DNA of 64,000 nucleotides from JBBEAM01 sp040882845. Its GTDB lineage: Bacteria > Pseudomonadota > Alphaproteobacteria > Kiloniellales > DSM-21159. The notes under the pieces are model-generated. The model was given only the letters and a program-made list of their open reading frames with translations, had not been told where the DNA came from and did not search any database. The DNA lies in assembly GCA_040882845.1 (NCBI GenBank), contig JBBEAM010000009.1, positions 124,001 to 188,000 on the forward strand. The letters are read 5' to 3'. Position numbers and translations under genes: made by a program. Positions 49,691-57,245 of this stretch are shown here, one piece after another (positions within the stretch are counted from its first letter, which is position 1; every line of letters begins with the position of its first letter).

Positions 49691-51774
49691 CGCGGCACGC
49701 CCGGCCAGGCCTCGTCGGACAGCGCCTTGATCTCGCGGCGGAAGGGCACGGCGTCGCCCGGCGGCTCGGCGTCAAGTTCGCGGGCATAGCGGTGGCCGCT
49801 GTAGACGGCGTGGACGATCGCGCCTGGCGCGTAGGCGTCTCCGATCAGGTGAAGGCTCTCGATGCCGGCCTCCTTCAGCCGCACCTCGTCCGACGCCAGC
49901 TCCAGGTAGATCTCTTCCTTCGGCAGGCGCGCCGTCAGCATGAGCAGGGAGTCGAAGACGATTCTCCGCTCGCGGCCGCTGTAGACGCAGGCCGCCGTCG
50001 CCTCGCCCGGCGCCAGGCGCTTGAGTTCCAGCAGCGGCTCGATCTCGACCCCCAGCTCGATCAGCCGCGTCTGGATGCGCCCCTGCTCCATGCTATTGTG
50101 GGTCCAGGTCGAGACATCGGCCGCCGGAGTCAGCAAGGTGACTTCCCTCCCGGCCTCGCGCAGCAGCTCGGCCAGCACGCCGCCGAGATAGTAGTGGTCG
50201 TCGTCGTAGATCAGCACCCGCCCTTGCGGCAGCCGGCCGGCATGGATGTCGTCGGGGGTGAAGACCTCGAGCTCGCCGGCCCCGGGGATCGCCCAGGCAT
50301 GCTGCCGGCCGACGCCGTCGCGCCGCCAGGTTGCGCCGGTGGCGAGCGCCACGTGCTGGAAACCGAACTCCAGGATCTCGGCCGCCGAGAGCGCGCACTG
50401 GCGGTAGATCTCGACGTTCGGCGCGACCAGCAGCTGCTGCTCCCGGTAGTCGCGCACCCGGCTGTAGGTCGAGAGCCCCGGCAGCCTTGCCTCATCGGTC
50501 ACCCGGCCGCCCAGCTCCTCGCGCGCCTCGGCCAGCACTACTTCGTAGCCGCGCTGCGCCAGGGCGCGCGTGGCCTCAAGGCCGGCCGGACCTGCGCCGA
50601 CCACCAGCACCTTCGCGTCGCTCGTCTTGGGGGCGATGCGCTCGGGATGCCAGCCCTTGCGCCACTCCTCGGCCATGGTCGGGTTCTGGGTGCAGCGGAT
50701 CGGCGAGTAGGTGAAGTCGCCGGAGACGCAGATGTTGCAGCCGATGCACTCGCGGATCGCCTCGAGCCGTCCCTCCTCGATCTTGCGCGGCAGCCAGGGG
50801 TCGGCGATCGAGGGCCGGGCGGCGCCGATCATATCGAGCACGCCGCGCTTCACCTGGCGGACCATGGCATCGGGCGAGGTGAAGCGGCCGACGCCGACCA
50901 CCGGCTTGCTGGTCACCTGCTTGACGAAGGCGACCTGCTCTTCCTGGCCGCCCTCGTCCTGAAAGCGGGCGGTGACCGAGTCGTTCTTCCAGTTGCTGAC
51001 GTTGACGTCCCAGAGGTCGGGCAGTTCGGCCAGCATCTCCACTACTTCGCGGCCCTCGGCATCGCTGGCGATGCCGTTCTCGCCGAGCAGCTCATCGACG
51101 GCGAAGCGGAAGGCGACGGCGCAGTCGTGTCCGACCGCGTCCTTGGTTTCCTCCAGCAGCTCACGGATCAGCCGCACCCGATTCTCCAGGCTGCCGCCGT
51201 ACTCGTCGCTGCGGTGGTTGGTCCGGCGCGACAGGAAGTGCATCGGCAGGGCGAGATTGTGCCCGGAATAGACATAAATGATGTCGAACCCGGCCTCCCG
51301 TGCCCGCAGCGCCGCCTGGCGATGGCGGCGGCGGAAATCGCGGATGTCCGAAAGCGACATCGCCCGCGCCTGGACCGGATCGTAACCGTCATAGGGCATG
51401 TGGGAGGGCGCGAGGAGCGGCTCGCGGCTATAGCGGTTGGCCGTCGTGTGGGCGTTGTGAACCAGCTCGACCCCTGCCAGGGAGCCGAATTCGTGGATCG
51501 CGTCAGTGGAGCGCCTGAGCGCCGGGATATCGCGCTCGTCCCACAGCCGGGCTTCGACGTGGGTGACTTCGGAACTGGGGTGGATTTCGCACTCCTCGGT
51601 ACAGATCACCGCCCAGCCGCCCTCGGCCTTGACCCCGCGCGACACGGCGATCGCGGTCGGATGCTCGTGCCCCATGCCGTTGCAGTGGGGCACCTGATAG
51701 AAGCGGTTGCGGGCGGTCACGGGCCCGATGCGGACCGGCTCGAAAAGAATGTCGTATCGCGGATCGCGCGGCAT
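49687..51774 (-). CDS. trimethylamine dehydrogenase-family FMN/Fe-S flavoprotein with altered substrate pocket
   Basis: The 695-residue protein aligns from end to end with trimethylamine/dimethylamine dehydrogenases: an OYE-type barrel, then a 4Fe-4S site with Cys343, Cys346, Cys349 and Cys361 (CIGCNIC), then NAD/FAD-like folds (VLVVGAGPAGLEATRALAQR). The Cys that carries 6-S-cysteinyl-FMN is present (FYQVPHC, Cys31), as are Tyr169/His172 and Trp262/Asp265. The aromatic-bowl Tyr60 of the methylotroph enzyme is Glu61 here, and its Trp355 region is SGDFTYS, so plain trimethylamine is not the likely substrate. It probably oxidises another N-methylated or quaternary compound. Operon with the hydrolase gene downstream. 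Confidence 0.86.
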   Translation of the reverse strand: MPRDPRYDILFEPVRIGPVTARNRFYQVPHCNGMGHEHPTAIAVSRGVKAEGGWAVICTEECEIHPSSEVTHVEARLWDERDIPALRRSTDAIHEFGSLAGVELVHNAHTTANRYSREPLLAPSHMPYDGYDPVQARAMSLSDIRDFRRRHRQAALRAREAGFDIIYVYSGHNLALPMHFLSRRTNHRSDEYGGSLENRVRLIRELLEETKDAVGHDCAVAFRFAVDELLGENGIASDAEGREVVEMLAELPDLWDVNVSNWKNDSVTARFQDEGGQEEQVAFVKQVTSKPVVGVGRFTSPDAMVRQVKRGVLDMIGAARPSIADPWLPRKIEEGRLEAIRECIGCNICVSGDFTYSPIRCTQNPTMAEEWRKGWHPERIAPKTSDAKVLVVGAGPAGLEATRALAQRGYEVVLAEAREELGGRVTDEARLPGLSTYSRVRDYREQQLLVAPNVEIYRQCALSAAEILEFGFQHVALATGATWRRDGVGRQHAWAIPGAGELEVFTPDDIHAGRLPQGRVLIYDDDHYYLGGVLAELLREAGREVTLLTPAADVSTWTHNSMEQGRIQTRLIELGVEIEPLLELKRLAPGEATAACVYSGRERRIVFDSLLMLTARLPKEEIYLELASDEVRLKEAGIESLHLIGDAYAPGAIVHAVYSGHRYARELDAEPPGDAVPFRREIKALSDEAWPGVPR

Positions 51775-51860
51775 GAAGACCTCAAGTCATGGGGAGTGCC
51801 GCGCTAGAATAAGCGGGACGGCGAGCGTGGCGCCATGGGCGATTTGCCCGGTTATGGCCG

Positions 51861-53135
51861 TCAACGCGGCATCGCGGGCCAGCCGGTGCGGATCAGGCGA
51901 CCCTCCTCCTCACCCAGCAGCGGCGCCGCGCGCATCAAGCGGTCGAGTTCGGATTCCAGACGCGCCGTGCCGCGCGCCTCGGGCCGCAGGGCATCGAGGC
52001 TCGCGCCGCTGGCTGCGAGCGCCAGGACATTGCGCCAGCCCTGTTCCTCGCGGCAGGCAACGCCGATCACGCCTCGCCGGGACTGCTCCTCGATCGCCTC
52101 GTAGTAACGGCAGTAGCGGCCGTCACCGTCCAGGAAGCTGATGAAGACGCGCAGTTCGCCGCCGGCAATGCGGTGCGCCTGGCTGCTCGCGCGGCGATCC
52201 AGCGCGGTGCCGAGCGGCTTGCGTTCCAGCAGCTGGCGCTCCGCGGCGACGACCCTGCCAGCATCGAGCGCGGCGGGAGTGGCAAGCTCCTCCAGCTCGG
52301 GCGCGGCGAGAACTAGCGCCAGAATCAGCAACCCGGCCGCCAGAACGGCCAGCAGCAGAGCGCGGCCCGGGCGCGGTCCGGCGACGTCATTGCAAGGCGG
52401 CGATGCAAGTTCCCTCCGTTCCAGCTCCTGCGTCCCTCCACCGTCCGGCGTAAGCTCCGCTTCCAGCCAGCTCGGGATATCTTCCTGCAGCAGATCCTGG
52501 AAAGCTTCCTCAGCCAGCTTGCCGGCCTCGCTCAGGAGCGCGCTGCGCCGCTGCAGCTCGGGGTTGCGGTCGATAGCGGCCTTGACCTCGGAAAGACGTT
52601 GCGGGGTCAGCTCGCCGTCGGCCGCGGCGATCAGCAGATCGTCGGGAAAGCCGGCCCGCCCCGCTTCGCGCGGGGCCACCTCCAGACCGAGATCGAGGGC
52701 ATGCGCCAGTCCGGCGCGGGCGCGCGCCAGATAGACGGTAAGATCGGAGAGGGGGATTTCTTGGGTCCTGGCCGCTTCACTGTAGCTCAGGCCTTCGATA
52801 TCGACCAAGGCCAGGACCAGACGCTGTGCCTCCGGAAGCTCGGCGACCGCCAGGCGCGCGTTGTGCAGGATCATCCGGTCCTCGCGCCGCCAGGCCACCC
52901 CCTCGCCGCGCCCCGCCCGCCATTCCGGCCGATCGGAAATGCCCTGCAGCAGGCGAAAGACCCAGCTGTCGAAACGCATCCCCTGCGGCCAGCTATCGAG
53001 GCTGACGAAGGCGCGCTGCAGCGTGGCAGCAACCAGCGGATCGCCAGCCTCGGTCGAGCCTGTCAGCGCCGCGGCCAGACGCCGCAGGCGCGGCAGCAAG
53101 GCCGCCAGCATTGCGCGCGCGTCATGCAGCTCCAC
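51861..53135 (-). CDS. ECF sigma factor fused to a membrane-anchored anti-sigma-like domain
   Basis: The 424-residue protein reads as four segments. Residues 1-70 resemble sigma region 2 (LVAATLQRAFVSLDSWPQGM then RFDSWVFRLLQGI). Residues 95-150 resemble region 4 (VAELPEAQRLVLALVDIEGL then SYSEAARTQEIPLSDLTVYL). Residues 165-215 resemble an anti-sigma N-terminal domain (DDLLIAAADGELTPQRLSEV then KAAIDRNPELQRR). A transmembrane helix lies near 259-278 and an extracytoplasmic domain follows. The order fits a sigma factor carrying its own membrane tether and inhibitor. No separate anti-sigma gene is adjacent. Confidence 0.75.
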   Translation of the reverse strand: MELHDARAMLAALLPRLRRLAAALTGSTEAGDPLVAATLQRAFVSLDSWPQGMRFDSWVFRLLQGISDRPEWRAGRGEGVAWRREDRMILHNARLAVAELPEAQRLVLALVDIEGLSYSEAARTQEIPLSDLTVYLARARAGLAHALDLGLEVAPREAGRAGFPDDLLIAAADGELTPQRLSEVKAAIDRNPELQRRSALLSEAGKLAEEAFQDLLQEDIPSWLEAELTPDGGGTQELERRELASPPCNDVAGPRPGRALLLAVLAAGLLILALVLAAPELEELATPAALDAGRVVAAERQLLERKPLGTALDRRASSQAHRIAGGELRVFISFLDGDGRYCRYYEAIEEQSRRGVIGVACREEQGWRNVLALAASGASLDALRPEARGTARLESELDRLMRAAPLLGEEEGRLIRTGWPAMPR

Positions 53136-53285
53136 GGGACGTCTCTTTCGACAACAGCATTCGGCGACAGGTTAACGGGGCGAAGCCGCGAGGTCAGGTG
53201 GTTTTCGGGAAGCAGACGACGTGGCCGTCTGCCTCACCCGGCTCGCCGAAACGGTGGCCGGGAAAGGCAGGGCACGATAACCCGG

Positions 53286-53699
53286 CTAGGCGACCTCTTC
53301 CTGCTTAATGCGGCGTCGCGCCGCTTCGATGATGAAGCCGCTTCTGCGGCCAGGGAGTTTTCGGGCCTTAGCGATCGTGTCGATCCGCTCGAGCAGGCTC
53401 TTGGGCACGTCGAGGGTGATCTTCACCGCCGGATCGTCGAGCACAGGAGCCTCGACCAACACGGCCAGGGCTCCCTCGTTCTCCGGATCTGCCAGGACCT
53501 CGTCCAGGCTCGACGGCTCCGGAACTTCGTCGCCATCCTCAACCATACCTTCGATATGGAGTTGCAAGGCCTCTTCCGCCTTTCGCTGCGCCTCCTCAGC
53601 GTTATCTCCTGCAGTGATGCATCCGGGGAAGTCCGGAAAGTCAACGCCATAGCAGCTATCTGGTTCCTTCCGCAGCAAGGCGATGTAAAATTTACGCAT
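53286..53699 (-). CDS. hicB: HicB-family antitoxin
   Basis: The 137-residue protein has the degenerate RNase H-like HicB fold (YIALLRKEPDSCYGVDFPDF then PGCITAGDNAEEAQRKAEEA). A C-terminal ribbon-helix-helix-like DNA-binding segment follows (VKITLDVPKSLLERIDTIAK). It neutralises HicA and represses the operon. It is downstream of hicA with a 63-base gap. Confidence 0.9.
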   Translation of the reverse strand: MRKFYIALLRKEPDSCYGVDFPDFPGCITAGDNAEEAQRKAEEALQLHIEGMVEDGDEVPEPSSLDEVLADPENEGALAVLVEAPVLDDPAVKITLDVPKSLLERIDTIAKARKLPGRRSGFIIEAARRRIKQEEVA

Positions 53700-53762
53700 C
53701 AGATTAGATCCCTTCCTTGGGTTTCACGTGGGGTGCGTTGCCCCTGCGTCGAACCTGGCTAC

Positions 53763-53966
53763 TTAGGGCGGCCAGGCCCAACCGGCCTGCCGGTAAACCG
53801 AGCGAACCGTCTTCTTCGGAAGATCCTTAGCCGGGTACACCACCGTCACTCGCCCCTTCTTCGTGGGGTGCTTGAACTGGCGATGGGAGGTGCCACTGCC
53901 CGACTTAATCTCAAACCAGCCGTCATCCTTGAGGGCCTTAATCAGCTTACGAGAATCAGTTATCAT
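53763..53966 (-). CDS. hicA: HicA-family mRNA interferase toxin
   Basis: The 67-residue protein has the double-stranded-RNA-binding-like HicA fold with the catalytic His in SGTSHRQFKHPTKKG, preceded by KLIKALKDDGWFEIKSGSG. The ribosome site GGGAG and the ATG sit inside a palindrome. hicA first and hicB second is the common order. Confidence 0.9.
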   Translation of the reverse strand: MITDSRKLIKALKDDGWFEIKSGSGTSHRQFKHPTKKGRVTVVYPAKDLPKKTVRSVYRQAGWAWPP

Positions 53967-53986
53967 ATTTTACTCCCTAAAATATG
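53964..53986 (-). promoter_or_regulatory. palindrome enclosing the hicA start codon and ribosome site
   Basis: On the minus strand CATATTTTA-GGGAG-TAAAATATG (53986 down to 53964) is a perfect 9-base inverted repeat. Its loop is the Shine-Dalgarno GGGAG, and its 3' arm includes the hicA ATG. A second CATATTTT lies just upstream (53997 to 53990). It could be the HicB operator and, in RNA, a hairpin exposing or hiding the ribosome site. Confidence 0.6.
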
Positions 53987-54040
53987 GAGAAAATATGGAC
54001 TTTGACGATCCCGACCAAGATCGAAAGGCTCTTTGGGAAC

Positions 54041-54727
54041 CTAGTCCGCCGGCGCTGCGAGGCCCATGTCCCAGAAACCGATCTCCAGCTCCACCGCGGT
54101 GGTGAAGATCCGGGCAAGGGACGGCCAGCGCGGCGAAGACTTGGGGTTACCGGCAAGTCCACGCTGCCCGGCGAGCCGGTCGAGCTGCTGCCGCGAGCGC
54201 GTGGCGGCCTCCTGGAAATCCTCACCGGCGTACATCTCGATCCATGCCCGATAGGGATTGCCATCCAGTCTGGTATCGGGGTTTGCGGCGATCCAGGCGC
54301 CGATCTCGGCATAGCCGAGAAAACAGGGAGCCAGCGCCGTCAGCAGATCGAGCAGGTCGCCGCTCTGGCCGATGTCGAGGACGTAGCGAGTATAGAGCAT
54401 GTTGGCCGGAGCCTCGGGCACCGACTGCAGCTCGTCCTCGCCGATCCCCCACTCGGCGCAGTAGCCGACGTGCAGGGCCATCTCCTCGACGATCAGACCG
54501 TTCACCGTAGCCGTACAGGCGCGCATATCCTCCAGGCTTTGGGATTTGACCACGGCCAGCGCCCAGGCCCGTGCGAAATGCTTGAGGAAGAGGTAGTCCT
54601 GCTTCAGGTAGTGGCGGAAGCAGGCTTCGGGCAGCGTGCCGCGCGCCAGCTGCCGGACGAAGGCATGGCGCGTATAGGCCTGCCATGGCTCATGCGCGTG
54701 CGATTTCAGCGCTTCGAAGAGGGGCAT
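54041..54727 (-). CDS. tenA: TenA-family thiaminase II/aminopyrimidine aminohydrolase
   Basis: The start MPLFEALKSHAHEPWQAYTR at 54727 gives 228 residues, the normal TenA length. The catalytic Cys is at position 135 (ALAPCFLGYAEIG), as in Bacillus TenA, and Asp44 (KQDYLFLKHFARAW) and the C-terminal Glu region (TTAVELEIGFWDMGL) are kept. It salvages the pyrimidine of thiamin. It is 11 bases after the ferredoxin gene at the end of the cysteine/Fe-S operon; other thiamin genes are not in the window. Confidence 0.92.
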   Translation of the reverse strand: MPLFEALKSHAHEPWQAYTRHAFVRQLARGTLPEACFRHYLKQDYLFLKHFARAWALAVVKSQSLEDMRACTATVNGLIVEEMALHVGYCAEWGIGEDELQSVPEAPANMLYTRYVLDIGQSGDLLDLLTALAPCFLGYAEIGAWIAANPDTRLDGNPYRAWIEMYAGEDFQEAATRSRQQLDRLAGQRGLAGNPKSSPRWPSLARIFTTAVELEIGFWDMGLAAPAD

Positions 54728-54738
54728 GTCCGCCACCC

Positions 54739-55071
54739 CTAGCCGAGCAGCAGGTTGCGGGTGCTGCCAGGCAGCTTCACCGTCAGGCCGTCGAGCTCCG
54801 GCGTGATCACGATCTGGCAGCCGAGCCGCGAGGTCTTCTGCAGGTCGAAGGCGAGATCGAGCATGTCTTCCTCGTCCTCGGAGGGCTCCTCCAGCTTGTC
54901 GAACCACGCCGACTCGACGATCACATGGCAGGTCGAGCAGGCCAGCGAGCCCTCGCAGGCGCCCTCGATGTCGATGTCGTGGCGGTGGGCGATCTCCAGC
55001 ACCGAGAGGCCCTCGGGCGCCTCGACTTCGCGCTGGGTGCCGTCGCGTTCGATAAAGGTCATCTTGGGCAT
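54739..55071 (-). CDS. fdx: Isc-type 2Fe-2S ferredoxin
   Basis: The 110-residue protein has the adrenodoxin-type cluster ligands Cys39, Cys45, Cys48 and Cys85 (GACEGSLACSTCHVIV, SRLGCQIV) and the acidic helix EEPSEDEEDMLDLAFDL. It supplies electrons for Fe-S cluster assembly. It follows the cysteine desulfurase and TauE genes, separated from the latter by a 134-base gap with a strong RNA structure. Confidence 0.95.
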   Translation of the reverse strand: MPKMTFIERDGTQREVEAPEGLSVLEIAHRHDIDIEGACEGSLACSTCHVIVESAWFDKLEEPSEDEEDMLDLAFDLQKTSRLGCQIVITPELDGLTVKLPGSTRNLLLG

Positions 55072-55161
55072 GCCGGATTCCGCTCTGGTCGTGTCACTGC
55101 AGCTGAGAAGACGCCCGCTACTTAAGTCCTGATTCGTTTCTTGACCCTATCGGAAATGCTT

Positions 55162-55215
55162 CATCTCTTACCACCATGCCTCCTAGCCGGCCAAGAGATG
55201 CCCGGCTAGGAGGCA
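55162..55215 (-). promoter_or_regulatory. 14-bp hairpin with pseudoknot potential between tauE and fdx
   Basis: TGCCTCCTAGCCGG (55177-55190) and CCGGCTAGGAGGCA (55202-55215) form a perfect 14-bp stem whose arm includes the tauE stop codon. In the minus-strand RNA the loop carries CAUCUCUU, which is perfectly complementary to AAGAGAUG seven bases beyond the stem (55162-55169 complement), so an H-type pseudoknot can be drawn. There is no T-tract, so this is not a standard terminator. It may be a regulatory leader of fdx or a processing element. Confidence 0.5.
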
Positions 55216-56000
55216 CCGGCCGAATGCGTTGGGAACATGTAGTGGATCGACAGGTGCACCAGCTCGGCGCAGATCACGAAGACGAGAATCCTGAAGATCC
55301 ACTTGTTTGCCTCAGGCGATAGGGACAGCCGCGCGCCCAGGATACCGCCGGCGATGCTGCCGAGGCCCAGTGCCACCCCCAACGTCCAATCGATATCGCC
55401 CCTGTAGGCGAACACCAGCATGGCGACCAGGGTGGTGGGAATCAGCGCCGCACTCTTGATGGCATTGGCCTGCACCAGCGGAAGACCCACAGTCAAGGTC
55501 AGCGCCAGCAGGAGGTAGGTCGCGCCGTCGAGCACGATGAAGCCGAGCCAAACGCCGATGCCAGTAAAAAGCAGGAACTCGCGCAAGCCGTAGCGCACCG
55601 GACCGGGCACGGCTGAGGCGATCGCCTGCTTCAGCTTGGTGAACAGCAGCACCAGCGCCACCAGCACCGCCGCGGTGATGGCCAGCCCGAGGTCGCGGCC
55701 GGGCACCAGTTCGGCAAGTCCGGCGCCGGCGAGCCCGCCAATCGCCACCGGCAGGCTGATCTTGACGGCAAGGCCCCACAGCAGCACCTTGCTGCGCTGG
55801 AAACTGGCGGTGGCCGACAGTGCACCGATCAGCACCGGTATGCGGTTGGTGGCGTTGGCTGAGAGCGGATCGAGCCCGATCATCATCAGGATCGGCAACG
55901 ACACCGCCGAGCCCGATGACGCCGCCGTGTTGAGAAATCCGCACGCCAGCCCCGCCGCCAGGCACAGCAGTAGCGCCCAGATCTCATAGTCCAAAGCCAT
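55206..56000 (-). CDS. TauE/SafE-family sulfite/anion exporter
   Basis: The 264-residue protein has about eight helices and the TauE duplicated motif (AAGLACGFLNTAASSGSAVSL with PILMMIGLDPLSANATNRIP; later LPLVQANAIKSAALIPTTLV). This family moves sulfite, sulfoacetate or similar anions across the inner membrane. It lies between iscS and fdx within the cysteine/Fe-S operon, suggesting a link to sulfur supply or removal of sulfite or thiosulfate. That link is inference. Confidence 0.87.
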   Translation of the reverse strand: MALDYEIWALLLCLAAGLACGFLNTAASSGSAVSLPILMMIGLDPLSANATNRIPVLIGALSATASFQRSKVLLWGLAVKISLPVAIGGLAGAGLAELVPGRDLGLAITAAVLVALVLLFTKLKQAIASAVPGPVRYGLREFLLFTGIGVWLGFIVLDGATYLLLALTLTVGLPLVQANAIKSAALIPTTLVAMLVFAYRGDIDWTLGVALGLGSIAGGILGARLSLSPEANKWIFRILVFVICAELVHLSIHYMFPTHSAGAS

Positions 56001-56063
56001 CCCGCCCCCGTCGTCTCCGAGCGTCCTTGTGCCTAAATGAAGACCTTAGCACAAATTTTTGCG

Positions 56064-57245
56064 TCACCCCTGCGCGCGCCCGGCGCCGTCCCGGAGATGC
56101 GCAGCGGCCGCCGCGATCATCTCAGCCGCCCGGGCCAGCTCGCTGCCCGTGGTGAAGCGCCCCAGGCCGATGCGGAAGGCTTGCGAGGCCGATTCCTCCG
56201 GCACACCGAGCGCGCGAATCACGTAGGAGGGCTCGACCGAGGCGGAGCTGCAGGCCGAGCCGGTGGAGAGCGCGAGGCGCGGCAGGGCTTTCAGCAGCTC
56301 CTCGCCACGCAAGCCGGGAATCCGCAGATTGAGATTGCCCGCCACCCGGTAGTCGAGATCGCCGTTCACCTCCAGATCCGGCAGGCGTTTGCGCAGGTCT
56401 TCCAGGAAGCGCGCGCGCAAGGCCAGCAGGCGCTTGCCCTCGTCCTCCATCTCGCGCGCGGCGAGCGCCGCGGCGGTCCCCAGGCCAGCGCAGAGCGCCG
56501 GCGACAGCGTCCCGGAACGGGTCGCCCGCTCCTGCCCGCCGCCGTCCATCATGGGATCGAGGCGCACCCGCGGCCGGCGGCGAATGTAGAGCGCGCCGAT
56601 GCCCTTGGGCCCGTACATCTTGTGGCCGGAGACCGAGAGCAGGTCGATGTTCATGGCGCCGACGTCGAGCGGGATCTTGCCGACGGCCTGGGCGGCATCC
56701 GTATGGAACAGCGCGCCCTTCTCGCGGCAGAGGGCGCCGATCTCGGCCAGCGGTTGGATCGTGCCGATCTCGTTGTTGACCGCCATGATCGAGACCAGCG
56801 CGGTCTCGCTGGTGATCGCCGCCTCCAGTTCCGCAAGCTCGACCAGCCCGCTGGCCTGGACCGACAACCAGGTGACGCGATGCCCCTCGCGCTCCAGGCG
56901 CTTGGCCGATTCCAGCACGCATTTGTGTTCGGTCTCGGCGATCACGAGGTGCGGCCTACGGTCCTTGAGGAAACGCGCCGCGCCCTTGACCGCCAGATTG
57001 TTGGATTCCGTTGCGCCGGAGGTGAAAATCACCTCGCGGGGCTCGGCCTTGAGCAGGGCGGCGAGATCGCTGCGCGCTTTCTCGACCGCCTCGGCGGCGT
57101 CCCAGCCGTAGGCGTGCTCCACGGAGTGCGGATTGCCGAACTGCTCGGTGAAGTAGGGCAGCATCGCCTCGACGACACGCGGATCGCAGGGCGTGCTGGC
57201 CTGGTAATCGAGATAGATCGTGTCCCTGGCGCGGTTTTCGCTCAT
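56064..57245 (-). CDS. iscS: cysteine desulfurase (IscS/NifS type I)
   Basis: The 393-residue PLP enzyme has Schiff-base Lys209 (LLSVSGHKMYGPKG) and catalytic Cys332 on the long type I loop (STGSACSSASVEP), with the TEHK motif (AETEHKCVL). It supplies sulfur for Fe-S clusters and thio-tRNA (MnmA). The start at 57245 overlaps the preceding desulfurase by four bases. Two desulfurases in tandem are a feature of this operon. Confidence 0.93.
   Translation of the reverse strand: MSENRARDTIYLDYQASTPCDPRVVEAMLPYFTEQFGNPHSVEHAYGWDAAEAVEKARSDLAALLKAEPREVIFTSGATESNNLAVKGAARFLKDRRPHLVIAETEHKCVLESAKRLEREGHRVTWLSVQASGLVELAELEAAITSETALVSIMAVNNEIGTIQPLAEIGALCREKGALFHTDAAQAVGKIPLDVGAMNIDLLSVSGHKMYGPKGIGALYIRRRPRVRLDPMMDGGGQERATRSGTLSPALCAGLGTAAALAAREMEDEGKRLLALRARFLEDLRKRLPDLEVNGDLDYRVAGNLNLRIPGLRGEELLKALPRLALSTGSACSSASVEPSYVIRALGVPEESASQAFRIGLGRFTTGSELARAAEMIAAAAAHLRDGAGRAQG

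Noticed and set aside
49618..51807. A 729-codon plus-strand open frame opposite the TMADH-family gene
   Set aside because: It is a shadow frame; the minus strand shows the full cysteinyl-FMN and Fe-S motifs.
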